Source: Winogradskyella marina (GTDB lineage: Bacteria; Bacteroidota; Bacteroidia; Flavobacteriales; Flavobacteriaceae). Taken from it: DNA of 64,000 nt. Under the pieces are notes generated by a model. The model was not told where the DNA came from. It made no database searches and worked only from the letters and a program-made list of their open reading frames with translations. Positions 51,507 through 60,720 of this stretch are shown here, piece by piece. Both the position numbers and the translations under genes were made by a program. The DNA lies in NCBI RefSeq assembly GCF_015645385.1, contig NZ_JADOET010000011.1, positions 62,001 to 126,000 on the forward strand. The letters are read 5' to 3'. Positions within the stretch are counted from its first letter, which is position 1; each line of letters opens with the position of its first letter.

Positions 51507-54332
51507 CTACATTTCCTTTTTTAAGAACTGAGCCGTATAACTTTTCTTATCTTTTATGAGTTGTTCAGGTGTTCCTTTAGCAACGACTTCTCCACCGCCT
51601 TTTCCACCTTCGTAACCAATATCAATAATATAATCTACGGTTTTAATAACATCGAGATTGTGCTCTATAATTAAGACCGTATTGCCTTTATCGGCAAGTT
51701 TATTAAGTACTTTCATAAGCACTCTAATATCTTCAAAATGTAAACCTGTTGTGGGTTCGTCTAAAATATAAAAGGTGTTTCCTGTATCGCGTTTGCTCAA
51801 TTCTGTCGCTAACTTAATACGCTGTGCTTCTCCTCCTGACAGTGTGGTACTTTGTTGTCCTAAAGTAATATAGCCCAAACCAACATCTTTAATGGTCTTT
51901 AATTTTCTGTGAATTTTAGGAATATGCTCAAAGAAATTGACAGCTTCTTCAATCGTCATATTTAACACATCACTAATCGATTTGCCTTTATATCTAATTT
52001 CTAAAGTTTCACGATTGAAACGCTTGCCTTGGCAGGTTTCACATTCCACATATACATCTGGTAAGAAATTCATTTCAATCACTCGCAAACCACCACCTTG
52101 ACAGGTTTCGCAACGTCCTCCTTTTACATTAAAACTAAAACGACCTGGTTTGTATCCGCGAATCATGGCTTCTGGTATCATAGCAAATAGCTTGCGTATT
52201 TCGTCAAAAGTTTTGGTGTAGGTTGCTGGATTACTTCGTGGTGTTCTACCAATTGGCGATTGGTTAATGTCGATAACCTTATCTAAATGCTCTAAGCCTT
52301 TAATGCTTTTGTAAGGCATTGGTACCTTAACACCATTAAAATAATGCGCATTAAGAATAGGGTAGAGGGTTTCGTTAATTAATGTCGATTTCCCACTTCC
52401 AGAAACGCCTGTAATTCCAATCATTTTTCCCAACGGAAACTCGACATCAACGTTCTTCAGGTTATTCCCTGTGCAGCCTTTTAAAATGAGTTTTTTACCA
52501 TTGCCTTTACGTCGAGTTTTCGGAATTTCAATTTCCTTTTCACCATTGAGATAAGCGGCAGTGAGTGTGTGTTGAGATACTAATTCTTTTGGTGTGCCTT
52601 CGCTAATAATTTCACCACCATGTTTGCCTGCAAATGGCCCAATATCAATCACGTGGTCGGCACGTTCTATCATATCTTTGTCGTGCTCAACAACAATCAC
52701 AGAGTTACCAACATCGCGTAATGAGATTAAAGAGTTAATCAATTTTTCGTTATCGCGTTGGTGTAAACCAATACTTGGCTCATCTAAAATGTAGAGTACA
52801 CCAACCAATTGCGAACCAATCTGTGTGGCTAGTCTTATACGTTGTGCCTCTCCTCCTGATAAGGATTTAGAACTTCGGTTTAAGCTGAGGTAGGTGAGCC
52901 CTACATCGAGTAAAAACTGAACTCTACTTCTAATTTCTTTTATAATTTCGGCAGAAATTTGTTGTTGTTTGGGAGATAAGCGTTCTAATAAACCATTAAA
53001 CCAATTGCCTAACTCTATCACATCCATATTTACCAAATCGGCAATACTTTTGCCATCCACTTTAAAATAAAGTGACTCCTTGCGTAAACGAGAACCATCG
53101 CAAACTGGACAGGTGACTTTGTCCATATACTCTTTTGCCCATCGTTTTAAAGACGAAGAATCTGAGTTGTACTGACTTTCAATAAAATTAGCAACACCTT
53201 CAAAATCTATATTATAATCGCGAGCAACACCTAAGAGTTTGCTTTCAACTGTAAACTTATCTTTTCCACCTTTAAGAATTATTTGTTTCGCTTCTTCAGG
53301 AATAGCGGCCCAAGGATCATTTAACGAAAATTCAAAACGTTGTGCAATGGTTTCAAACTGTTTGAAAATCCAACTTTTCTTTTGCGGACCATGTGGTGCT
53401 AAAGCGCCATTTTTTATAGATAGCGATTCGTCTGGAACTAATTTTTTGTCATTCACCACATACAATTCTCCAATACCATTACAGTTATTACAAGCTCCTT
53501 TTGGTGAGTTGAATGAAAAATTATTAGGCTCTGGATTGGGATAGGAAATTCCAGTAGAAGGACACATTAAATTCCGGCTAAAAAAACGAGGTTCATTGGT
53601 GTCTTGGTCAATAACCATTAGTACATCATCTCCATGGTACATGGCTGTATTAATGCTTTCCATTAACCGTTTTTCATTGTTGTCGGAGTCGTCAATCTTA
53701 AGTCGGTCAATAACAATTTCAATATCGTGCGTTTTGTAACGGTCTAGTTTTAGACCTTTCTCAAGATCAACAATATCTCCATCAGTTCTCACTTTTACGA
53801 ATCCTTGCTTGGCTATTTGCTCAAACAATTCGCGATAATGCCCTTTTCGAGAGCGAATAACAGGCGATAAGATATTAATCCGTTTGCCCTTATAAGCTTC
53901 TAAGATGAGGTCTTTTATTTGTTCATCATTATAACTTACCATTTGCTCACCCGTATTAAAACTATAGGCATCAGCAGCTCTGGCATAAAGTAATCGTAAA
54001 AAATCGTATATCTCAGTAATCGTCCCAACAGTAGAGCGTGGCGATTTACTTGTTGTTTTTTGTTCTATGGCAATGACAGGCGAGAGTCCATCAATCTTAT
54101 CGACATCTGGCCGTTCTAAACTTCCCAAAAACTGACGTGCATAGGCCGAAAACGTTTCAATATAACGACGTTGTCCTTCGGCATAAATAGTATCGAAAGC
54201 TAAGGACGATTTTCCACTTCCTGACAAACCAGTAATAACCACTAATTGTTCGCGTGGAATGGTAACATCAATGTTTTTTAGGTTGTGAACACGTGCTCCT
54301 TGTACTTCAATGGAATCGTTAAATGGGCTCAT
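51507..54332 (-). CDS. uvrA: excinuclease ABC subunit UvrA
   Basis: A 941-residue DNA-repair ATPase when started at the ATG at 54332 ([20 protein letters not shown]); the longer frame begins 15 residues upstream, before the -7 box. It has two ABC domains with Walker A motifs GLSGSGKS and GVSGSGKS, signature motifs [21 protein letters not shown] and [18 protein letters not shown], and zinc-finger CxxC pairs. It locates bulky lesions with UvrB in nucleotide excision repair. Confidence 0.97.
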   Translation of the reverse strand: MSPFNDSIEVQGARVHNLKNIDVTIPREQLVVITGLSGSGKSSLAFDTIYAEGQRRYIETFSAYARQFLGSLERPDVDKIDGLSPVIAIEQKTTSKSPRSTVGTITEIYDFLRLLYARAADAYSFNTGEQMVSYNDEQIKDLILEAYKGKRINILSPVIRSRKGHYRELFEQIAKQGFVKVRTDGDIVDLEKGLKLDRYKTHDIEIVIDRLKIDDSDNNEKRLMESINTAMYHGDDVLMVIDQDTNEPRFFSRNLMCPSTGISYPNPEPNNFSFNSPKGACNNCNGIGELYVVNDKKLVPDESLSIKNGALAPHGPQKKSWIFKQFETIAQRFEFSLNDPWAAIPEEAKQIILKGGKDKFTVESKLLGVARDYNIDFEGVANFIESQYNSDSSSLKRWAKEYMDKVTCPVCDGSRLRKESLYFKVDGKSIADLVNMDVIELGNWFNGLLERLSPKQQQISAEIIKEIRSRVQFLLDVGLTYLSLNRSSKSLSGGEAQRIRLATQIGSQLVGVLYILDEPSIGLHQRDNEKLINSLISLRDVGNSVIVVEHDKDMIERADHVIDIGPFAGKHGGEIISEGTPKELVSQHTLTAAYLNGEKEIEIPKTRRKGNGKKLILKGCTGNNLKNVDVEFPLGKMIGITGVSGSGKSTLINETLYPILNAHYFNGVKVPMPYKSIKGLEHLDKVIDINQSPIGRTPRSNPATYTKTFDEIRKLFAMIPEAMIRGYKPGRFSFNVKGGRCETCQGGGLRVIEMNFLPDVYVECETCQGKRFNRETLEIRYKGKSISDVLNMTIEEAVNFFEHIPKIHRKLKTIKDVGLGYITLGQQSTTLSGGEAQRIKLATELSKRDTGNTFYILDEPTTGLHFEDIRVLMKVLNKLADKGNTVLIIEHNLDVIKTVDYIIDIGYEGGKGGGEVVAKGTPEQLIKDKKSYTAQFLKKEM

Positions 54333-54648
54333 ATTTAGATTTATCCTCTCGTTTTTAGCAAAGTTGCAAAGATACAAATTCTAGATGTCATTGAGAGGGA
54401 GAATGATAAAGCAATCTTATTGCAAAGGATTGTTATTCGTTATCTGATTTAATACCGCTTCGCTTTTAGAGATTAGAACTAAGATTTATTTCTAAACCAC
54501 GGAATAACGGAGTTAACTCTACCAAATGTAAAGTACAGAAACAGCATAAAAATAATAGTGATTGAAAAATATTATCAACCAATTAACTCTATGTTATAAA
54601 GTGGCATTAGTATGACTATTAATAGGTTTATCAATTAAAAAATGGGAA
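54333..54648. other. 316-base gap without a recognised gene
   Basis: It contains the uvrA -7 box (54367-54374) and a degenerate TGTCATTGAGAGGGAGAATG tract near 54388-54407, resembling the dispersed repeats of Bacteroidota. Nothing else is recognisable. Confidence 0.4.
54367..54374 (-). promoter_or_regulatory. uvrA -7 box
   Basis: On the minus strand TATCTTTG, an exact TAnnTTTG match. Its position between 54377 and 54332 supports the ATG at 54332 as the start. No TTG occurs at the expected distance. Confidence 0.5.
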
Positions 54649-54759
54649 TTATTTATCTCCGCCTATCCTATTGTATGTACGAATGACTAAAACAGCCCAA
54701 ACCACAACACAAATCGATACAAATATCGAAAACGATAACATTATTTCATTGGCCTCCAT
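54649..54759 (-). CDS. 36-residue membrane protein overlapping its neighbour
   Basis: A short frame (MEANEIMLSF, then a membrane helix VSICVVVWAVLVI, ending RIGGDK). It overlaps the 3' end of the 62-residue gene by 14 bases in a different frame, suggesting translational coupling. No known family. Small size keeps confidence low. Confidence 0.45.
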   Translation of the reverse strand: MEANEIMLSFSIFVSICVVVWAVLVIRTYNRIGGDK

Positions 54760-54934
54760 TCAATATTTGTTTTAAAAAGATAGTAAAAGCGAGAATTGTA
54801 GGTGCCCATAAACCAATAAAGATTGCATGATGCTGATCACCTCTTAAGAATAAATATAAAGCAACGATGATAATTAATGCACAGAGCATCATAATAAAAA
54901 TGTTGAGAGGGCCTATTTTTTTTGTAAAATTCAT
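54746..54934 (-). CDS. 62-residue two-helix membrane protein
   Basis: Two membrane helices (about 11-29 and 37-54) around a short polar loop LRGDQHHAIF. It is the first of a tight two-gene unit with 54649-54759 and lies near uvrA on the same strand. Conserved small proteins of this kind occur in Flavobacteriaceae; function unknown. Confidence 0.55.
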   Translation of the reverse strand: MNFTKKIGPLNIFIMMLCALIIIVALYLFLRGDQHHAIFIGLWAPTILAFTIFLKQILNGGQ

Positions 54935-55157
54935 GCTTAGTTAATTCGTTAATGGTTTAAATTTAAGAAAAAAAAGCATGAGTTTCTTATAAGTCACGAT
55001 TTTAAGTGGTTTTCCTGATAAAAAACAACTGTGTTTTCTTTTTTGAAGGACAGCTCATACTTTATACATCACTTGAATGGAATTTAGTTTCTCATTTTAA
55101 ACACAGAATATCCTTACATAATAAAGAAATCAATACCATAGCGATGTTATAATAAAA

Positions 55158-55182
55158 CCACGTCATTTTACGTGGCTTTTTA
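55158..55182. other. hairpin before the NYN gene
   Basis: CCACGT (55158-55163) and ACGTGG (55170-55175) form a short stem followed by CTTTTTAG. It could be an orphan terminator or a leader attenuator of the NYN gene 50 bases downstream; no upstream gene on the plus strand ends here. Confidence 0.35.
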
Positions 55183-55231
55183 GTTTAAAGCCCTTACCTT
55201 TATATCGACAGAAATAACAGAAACAATACTT

Positions 55232-55993
55232 ATGGATATTAAATTAGCAGTTCTAATAGATGGAGACAATATAACATCAGCTTATGTTAAAGAAATGATG
55301 GAAGAAATTGCAAAGTATGGCAATCCAACGATTAAACGTATATATGGTGATTGGACCAAGCCACATTTGTCTAAATGGAAAAACCTTTTATTAGAAAATG
55401 CGATTACACCAATACAACAGTATGGATATACCACAGGTAAAAACGCTACCGATTCAGCCATGATAATTGATGCCATGGACATCTTGTATTCCGAAAAAGT
55501 AGATGGGTTTTGTTTAGTTTCTAGTGACAGTGATTTTACGCGATTAGCAACACGTTTGCGCGAAGCCGGAATGAAAGTTTATGGTATAGGTGAAAAGAAA
55601 ACACCAAGTCCATTTATAGTGGCTTGTGATAAGTTTATTTATATAGAAATCCTTAAAAATATAACAGAAGAAAGTGCTTTAGAATCCACGACAAAATCTA
55701 CGCCATCTAAGAGTAATTATGATAATATTACAGCAAAGGATATTAAACTTATTGCTACAACTATAGATGATGTAGCAGACGATGATGGTTGGGCTTTTTT
55801 AGGTGATGTGGGAAGTTTGCTGCAAAAGAAACAGCCAAATTTTGATTCTAGAAACTACGGCTTTCAGAAATTAACGCCATTAATTAATTCAATTTCAGCC
55901 TTTGAAATAGAACGACGCGAAGATTCCAAAGGACGCTCAAAACTGATTTTTGTAAAACTAAAAGAAGACAAGCCAAAACGTAAAAAGAAATAG
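55232..55993 (+). CDS. NYN-domain ribonuclease-like protein with OST-HTH domain
   Basis: A 253-residue protein. The NYN (PIN-like) domain spans about residues 4-140 and has the acidic residues D10 and D12 in VLIDGDN, TDSAMIIDAMD and SSDSDFTRLATRLRE. A C-terminal OST-HTH (LOTUS) domain (about 167-245) contains GWAFLGDVGSLLQKKQPNFDSRNYGFQKLTPLI. The pair suggests an RNA-binding nuclease. Known members act in RNA turnover; the target is unknown. Confidence 0.88.
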   Translation: MDIKLAVLIDGDNITSAYVKEMMEEIAKYGNPTIKRIYGDWTKPHLSKWKNLLLENAITPIQQYGYTTGKNATDSAMIIDAMDILYSEKVDGFCLVSSDSDFTRLATRLREAGMKVYGIGEKKTPSPFIVACDKFIYIEILKNITEESALESTTKSTPSKSNYDNITAKDIKLIATTIDDVADDDGWAFLGDVGSLLQKKQPNFDSRNYGFQKLTPLINSISAFEIERREDSKGRSKLIFVKLKEDKPKRKKK

Positions 55994-56039
55994 GTTTAGG
56001 TAATTTAAATTATTCAGTGGTGTGTCTTGTTTTCAATAA

Positions 56040-56405
56040 GAAAGAACCTCTCCTGCAGAGATAGATTCATGTGGGATAATGTTTGATGTGTTTGGAATGG
56101 GGATTGAACCCGGCTACGGTCAGGCCTTAGATTTTACATTAAACCTTGCGCCATTAAGTGTTGATGAGTTTGAACAAAACGCATTAGCCGTTTATCCTAA
56201 TCCTGCAAAAGCCGTTTTGAATATTGATTATAAGTCGGCACTAACAGCTGTTAAAATAGACAATATTGTAGGGCAAGAGGTGTTACACAGGGCAACAACA
56301 AGTTCGCAAGTAAAGTTAGATGTTTCAGAATTTACATCTGGTATTTATATCGTAAAACTATTTGCCGAAGAAGGACAGCATAGTTTTAGAGTTGTTAAGG
56401 ACTAG
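56040..56405 (+). pseudogene. 5'-truncated remnant of a T9SS-secreted protein
   Basis: The open frame starts after a TAA at 56037-56039 with no ATG until 56079. The conceptual translation from TSPAEIDSCGIMFDVFGMG to the end shows a T9SS type A sorting domain: VYPNPAKAVLNIDY, VKIDNIVGQEVLHR, SEFTSGIYIVKL and a VVKD end. The N-terminal catalytic or binding part and the signal peptide are missing. It is probably the remaining tail of a larger gene removed by deletion. The internal ATG at 56079 could give a 108-residue cytosolic fragment without function. Confidence 0.7.
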
Positions 56406-56430
56406 TGAGATTTAGTGAAATCTAATAACA

Positions 56431-56465
56431 AAAAAACTTAGTCTTTTTTAGACTAAGTTTTTTTT
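56431..56465. terminator. bidirectional hairpin terminator
   Basis: AAAAAACTTAGTC (from 56431) pairs with GACTAAGTTTTTT (from 56451), with A and T runs on both sides. It serves the T9SS remnant and the gene at 56490-56840. Confidence 0.75.
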
Positions 56466-56489
56466 GTTATCAACTAGAAATGCAAAGTG

Positions 56490-56840
56490 TTATTTAGTAA
56501 TCTTAAGCTCTCCAGCTGAAATGGCATTTGTATAATTCGCCTTAACTTTATTTAAAAAACCAAAGAATTTAGTGCCATCTTTTTTCTTAAGGATTACAGT
56601 CGTAGATCCGTTATTGTCAGTTGTTACATTAGAAACAACGACGTCATTATTATTAATAGATTTATATTGCGTTACAACGCCGCGTTTAATTAAAATATTC
56701 GCTTTAGGAAAATCAATATGATTAAAGCCTTCAGCAGATGGCGTATTAACCGTTAAAACATCTCCAACTTTAGGCTCATTATGTGCCGAAGCCGTTAAAA
56801 AAAATGTAAAGCATAAAAGTGTAAAAAGTAGTTTTTTCAT
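56490..56840 (-). CDS. small exported protein, unknown function
   Basis: A 116-residue protein with a signal peptide ending in ASAH (about residue 19). The mature part is about 97 residues of mixed beta sheet (VGDVLTVNTPSAEGF, GVVTQYKS, STTVILKKKDGTKFFG). No family recognised; similar proteins are found in Flavobacteriaceae. It converges on the T9SS remnant at the shared terminator. Confidence 0.65.
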   Translation of the reverse strand: MKKLLFTLLCFTFFLTASAHNEPKVGDVLTVNTPSAEGFNHIDFPKANILIKRGVVTQYKSINNNDVVVSNVTTDNNGSTTVILKKKDGTKFFGFLNKVKANYTNAISAGELKITK

Positions 56841-57003
56841 AAAAAAATAGATTTATATTGTTTATATGATAAAAATAAGAAGATTTATAGATGTTATAAG
56901 TGACTTTTAATAATTCTTAACATTTTTTAATACGATTAATTTTGGCCTATATTTTTTCTTATTTTAGACATTTAAAATAACCATGTAGATTATAAAAATC
57001 ATT

Positions 57004-57528
57004 ATGAAATTACTAGGAATAGGGTCGAGAATTAACCATTCAGAATATGGAAAAGGAGTTGTTACTAATGTGACATCAAAACACTATTGGGTTACCTTTA
57101 TAGATAATGGATTAGAAACTATAGATTTAGATGCAGCGTTTGAAGTGATTGAAGCCGCAGAAGACGAAGTTGATACCATTAGCTTTTATGAAGTAGAGCG
57201 TAGTTTAAAGTCCATCTTAAAAAATTGGTCTGATGTTTCAGAAGTTGTAAGCATTGCAGACAAATGGAAAGGTGGAAAACTGATTATGGAACCAGGTGAT
57301 TCTAATTTAAAATCTAACGAATTACCTATAGATACTTTCTTTCGTAAAATCACTATGGTTCGCGATCGTTTACGAGTTATGGAACAAAAGATAAATTCAA
57401 GTAATCTTGAAGAACAAGAAAAGATAGATTTACAACAATACATTACACGAAGCTATGGAAGCTTAACCAGTTTTAATGTATTATTCAAGTTGAAAAGTCA
57501 GCAGTTTGTTGGACAGCGAAGTAAGTAG
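57004..57528 (+). CDS. conserved protein with N-terminal tudor-like domain
   Basis: A 174-residue protein. The first 45 residues (IGSRINHSEYGKGVVTNVTSKHYWVTFIDNGLETID) resemble the small tudor-like C-terminal domain of UvrD/PcrA helicases. The rest is helical (VERSLKSILKNWSDVSEVV, RDRLRVMEQKINSSN). No signal or membrane segment. Function unknown; it could bind nucleic acid or a polymerase. Conserved in Flavobacteriaceae. Confidence 0.6.
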   Translation: MKLLGIGSRINHSEYGKGVVTNVTSKHYWVTFIDNGLETIDLDAAFEVIEAAEDEVDTISFYEVERSLKSILKNWSDVSEVVSIADKWKGGKLIMEPGDSNLKSNELPIDTFFRKITMVRDRLRVMEQKINSSNLEEQEKIDLQQYITRSYGSLTSFNVLFKLKSQQFVGQRSK

Positions 57529-57628
57529 TTTACGGCAGATGTCACAGTTAAAGAGATAGGTTGTGTTTACACTCTTAAAACTCAATAACTTCCCGTTTCT
57601 GACATTTCCGAGACTAAAAACAAAAGTA

Positions 57629-58360
57629 TTAGAGATTCAACCCTTTAACATCAGTAATCTCTATACCCAAAAATAAAAACTTATGAAAGGTTGGGAGTTC
57701 AGTGCCACTTTCTGTAACAATCCAGTTTTCCCAAGTGGCTTCTATGCCTTCAATAGGAAGAATATCTACCCACATTTGAAAGCTTTTTGGTTTTCCAGAG
57801 GCATCTAAATGCCATAAATAGGAATCGCCTGGTGTTGTTCCGCCAGAGGTGTACGTCACTAAAAGTGCGTTATTATCATCTTCTGTTTGTACCAAACGAC
57901 GTTCTACACCAGCATCAAAAACTTTGTAAGGTGCCACCAACCAAAAGGAATCGTTATTAAAGTAGTTTTCAGCTTTAGCAATATAATCTTGTTTTTCAAC
58001 TCCATTATACGCTTGTTCTGCTACAAATACTTTTGAATTGTTTCGGTTTTCTAAATCTAAAATAACAGTAAGCTGATCCCAGTACACTTCGCAAGACTTA
58101 TCGGATTTATACCATTTATAGTGATGCCGTCCTTTAAATGTCCATTCTAAATAATCAGTATTTAAGTAAGCGTCTTCTCCCAATGCGTCAAGCATTTTCT
58201 CAGCGAGTTGGTCTGCTTCAGCACCTTGTTGACCTGTTGGTAGTTCTTCATTGTATTTTAAGTACATAAAGCCGAAGAGTAGGAGTGTGGGTAACGTGAA
58301 GAATACAATTAGTCCTCCGATTATTTTAAGTGCTTTTTTAAGTTTAGATGATTTAGCCAC
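57629..58360 (-). CDS. membrane-anchored protein, unknown function
   Basis: A 243-residue protein with an N-terminal anchor helix (about residues 11-33, LKIIGGLIVFFTLPTLLLFGFMYLKY) and an extracytoplasmic domain. Features include YLEWTFKGRHHYKWYKSDKSCEVYWD and PGDSYLWHLDASGKPKSFQMWVD. No family recognised; conserved in Flavobacteriaceae. It is monocistronic. Confidence 0.65.
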   Translation of the reverse strand: MAKSSKLKKALKIIGGLIVFFTLPTLLLFGFMYLKYNEELPTGQQGAEADQLAEKMLDALGEDAYLNTDYLEWTFKGRHHYKWYKSDKSCEVYWDQLTVILDLENRNNSKVFVAEQAYNGVEKQDYIAKAENYFNNDSFWLVAPYKVFDAGVERRLVQTEDDNNALLVTYTSGGTTPGDSYLWHLDASGKPKSFQMWVDILPIEGIEATWENWIVTESGTELPTFHKFLFLGIEITDVKGLNL

Positions 58361-58538
58361 AGGGTTATGCTTTTATATTTTCTGTAAATTTACTTTAAAA
58401 TTAAACGGTATTGTTCATTTTGTCTTGTCCCAAAACGAATCAATCCCAATAGTTATCGAGACAAATCGATTTATTAGGAAATTATTCATCCACATATAAT
58501 GTTTTATTTCGGTTTTTGTGAATGCTTCATATTTTCTA

Positions 58539-59141
58539 TTACTCTAAAAACTGCTTTTCAAGTTCAATACGTTTCATTTTACTGAATTCAATCAGTTCTT
58601 CAAAAAACAATGTAAAGTCGGATTCAAAAGCATCGTAGTGTTCTTTTAATTCTTTAGTAGCTTCATTCATTTTAGAACGGCCTTTGGTTCTTTGGTTCAT
58701 GCCATTAAGCACAATCTGAATACCGTCAATTGTCGCATAGCTCAGTAGCCAATTGCCTTCTATCATTATCGGAACTAAATTTTGAAAACGAGGTGGTAAT
58801 AGGTCTATGTTTTTAGTTAGACTGTTATAAAAATCTGCGATATATATGTCTAACGGAATATCGGAATAGGTCGTCCAGTTTTTGGCCAAAAAATGATCGA
58901 AAAATATATCAACAATCACACCGCTATAATGGCTGTACCCTTTATGTAAGCGTTTGGTACATCGTCTAAAAAGGGGATGAGCATCTGTAAAGGTATCAAT
59001 ACGACGATGCAGTTGAATTCCAATCTGTATTTCTGTTGGGTATAATTTATATTTATTACCTCTAACTCCGTCGCCAACAAAATTGCCAATGGCGATGAGT
59101 TCGTTGTCTCCTGAAAGATAAATATGAGCGAGAAAATTCAT
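58539..59141 (-). CDS. acyl carrier protein phosphodiesterase family protein (AcpH-like)
   Basis: A 200-residue protein with the HD-like AcpH signature: MNFLAHIYLS, GNFVGDGVRG, LHRRIDTFTDAHP (about 45-57) and HYSGVIVDIFFDHFLA (about 72-87). AcpH removes phosphopantetheine from acyl carrier protein in E. coli; the Bacteroidota members are usually assigned the same role by homology. It is divergent from glmM. Confidence 0.88.
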   Translation of the reverse strand: MNFLAHIYLSGDNELIAIGNFVGDGVRGNKYKLYPTEIQIGIQLHRRIDTFTDAHPLFRRCTKRLHKGYSHYSGVIVDIFFDHFLAKNWTTYSDIPLDIYIADFYNSLTKNIDLLPPRFQNLVPIMIEGNWLLSYATIDGIQIVLNGMNQRTKGRSKMNEATKELKEHYDAFESDFTLFFEELIEFSKMKRIELEKQFLE

Positions 59142-59195
59142 AGTTCGAAATTACAAATTCATAATCACAAAATAGTTAAAAACGGTATATCTATT

Positions 59196-59203
59196 TATAT
59201 TTG
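59196..59203 (+). promoter_or_regulatory. glmM -7 box
   Basis: TATATTTG is an exact TAnnTTTG match 18 bases before the ATG at 59222. It includes the TTG at 59201 that the longest frame would use, excluding it as the start. No TTG lies at the expected -33 distance. Confidence 0.55.
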
Positions 59204-59221
59204 CTAAAAATAGAATTATAC

Positions 59222-60610
59222 ATGACGTTAATAAAATCAATATCAGGAATTAGAGGTACTATTGGAGGATCAGTAGACGACAACTTAACGCCAATAGATG
59301 CGGTAAAATTTGCAGCAGCTTATGGGACTTGGATAAAACAACAACGTAATAAAGAGAATTATATCGTAGTTGTTGGTCGTGATGCTCGTATTTCGGGAGA
59401 AATGATTCAGAATTTAGTGATGAATACTTTAGTTGGTCTTGGTATCCACGTTATTGATTTAGGATTGTCTACAACACCAACTGTTGAAATCGCTGTGCCT
59501 TTAGAACATGCAGATGGAGGTATTATTCTAACAGCAAGTCACAACCCAAAACAATGGAATGCTTTAAAGCTTTTAAACGCAAAAGGGGAGTTTTTAAATG
59601 GTGAAGAAGGTCAGAAAATATTAGAGATCGCAGATTCAAATAGCATGGATTTTTCTGAGGTCGACGACTTAGGGAAAATCACCATTAACGATGCGTATAT
59701 TGATATTCATATCGATGAAGTTTTAGACTTAGATTTAGTCAATGTAGACGCCATTAAAGGTGCTAATTTTAAAGTGGTTGTTGATGGTGTAAATTCTACA
59801 GGAGGCATCGCTATTCCTTTATTACTAGAACGCTTAGGAGTTGAACCTGTAAAATTATACTGTGATCCAACAGGTCACTTTCCGCATAATCCAGAGCCAT
59901 TAAAAGAACATTTGGGAGACTTAGCAAAAGCAGTGGTTAAAGAACGTGCTGATTTCGGAATTGTAGTCGATCCAGATGTGGATCGTTTAGCCTTTATGGA
60001 TGAAACTGGTGAGATGTTTGGTGAAGAATATACTTTAGTCGCTTGTGCAGATTACGTGTTAAGCAAAACACCAGGCAATACAGTAAGTAATATGAGTTCT
60101 ACACGTGCTTTGCGCGATGTTACTGAAAAACATGGTGGAACGTATGAAGCAAGTGCTGTTGGTGAAGTCAACGTTGTTACTTTAATGAAGAAAAACAATG
60201 TGGTTATTGGCGGTGAAGGTAATGGTGGTATTATATATCCAGAATCTCATTACGGTCGTGATGCATTAGTTGGCGTAGCGTTATTTTTAAGTTTACTAGC
60301 TGAAAAGAAGATGAAAGTGAGTGAATTAAGAGCAAGCTACCCAAATTACTTTATGAGTAAAAAGAAGATTCAGTTAACTCCAGGTTTAGATGTCGATGGT
60401 ATTTTAAAAACAATGGAGGCAAATTACAGTCATGAAAATTTAACCACCATTGATGGAGTTAAAATTGACTTTGCAGATAGTTGGGTACATCTTCGTAAAA
60501 GTAATACAGAGCCTATTATTAGAATTTATACAGAAGCTCCTTCACAAGAAGCGGCTGATTCTTTAGCGGATAGATTTATTGGAGAGATTAAAGCTATCGC
60601 TAATATTTAG
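59222..60610 (+). CDS. glmM: phosphoglucosamine mutase family (GlmM-like) phosphohexomutase
   Basis: A 462-residue enzyme with the phosphohexomutase signature: phosphoserine S106 in TASHNP, the Mg loop DPDVDRL (about 237-243), GGEGNGG and the phosphate-binding RKSNTEPIIRIY near the end. It converts glucosamine-6-phosphate to glucosamine-1-phosphate for cell-wall precursors. Phosphomannomutase or phosphoglucomutase activity is also possible for this length. A terminator follows at 60629-60664. Confidence 0.88.
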   Translation: MTLIKSISGIRGTIGGSVDDNLTPIDAVKFAAAYGTWIKQQRNKENYIVVVGRDARISGEMIQNLVMNTLVGLGIHVIDLGLSTTPTVEIAVPLEHADGGIILTASHNPKQWNALKLLNAKGEFLNGEEGQKILEIADSNSMDFSEVDDLGKITINDAYIDIHIDEVLDLDLVNVDAIKGANFKVVVDGVNSTGGIAIPLLLERLGVEPVKLYCDPTGHFPHNPEPLKEHLGDLAKAVVKERADFGIVVDPDVDRLAFMDETGEMFGEEYTLVACADYVLSKTPGNTVSNMSSTRALRDVTEKHGGTYEASAVGEVNVVTLMKKNNVVIGGEGNGGIIYPESHYGRDALVGVALFLSLLAEKKMKVSELRASYPNYFMSKKKIQLTPGLDVDGILKTMEANYSHENLTTIDGVKIDFADSWVHLRKSNTEPIIRIYTEAPSQEAADSLADRFIGEIKAIANI

Positions 60611-60628
60611 TGGCTTTAAAACAAACTC

Positions 60629-60664
60629 AACACTTATAATTTGAATGCCATTATGAGTGTTTTG
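60629..60664 (+). terminator. hairpin terminator after glmM
   Basis: AACACTTATAAT (60629-60640) and ATTATGAGTGTT (60650-60661) form a stem with one mismatch, followed by TTTG. Confidence 0.65.
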
Positions 60665-60720
60665 ACTTGAGACATTTCGACTGCACGCATTGTGACATTT
60701 CAATTAAAAATGACAGAAGT

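Noticed and set aside
56095..56120. Possible tRNA 3' part (GGATTGAACCC-like string)
   Set aside because: It falls in the T9SS sorting-domain reading frame and has no acceptor stem, D arm or anticodon arm.
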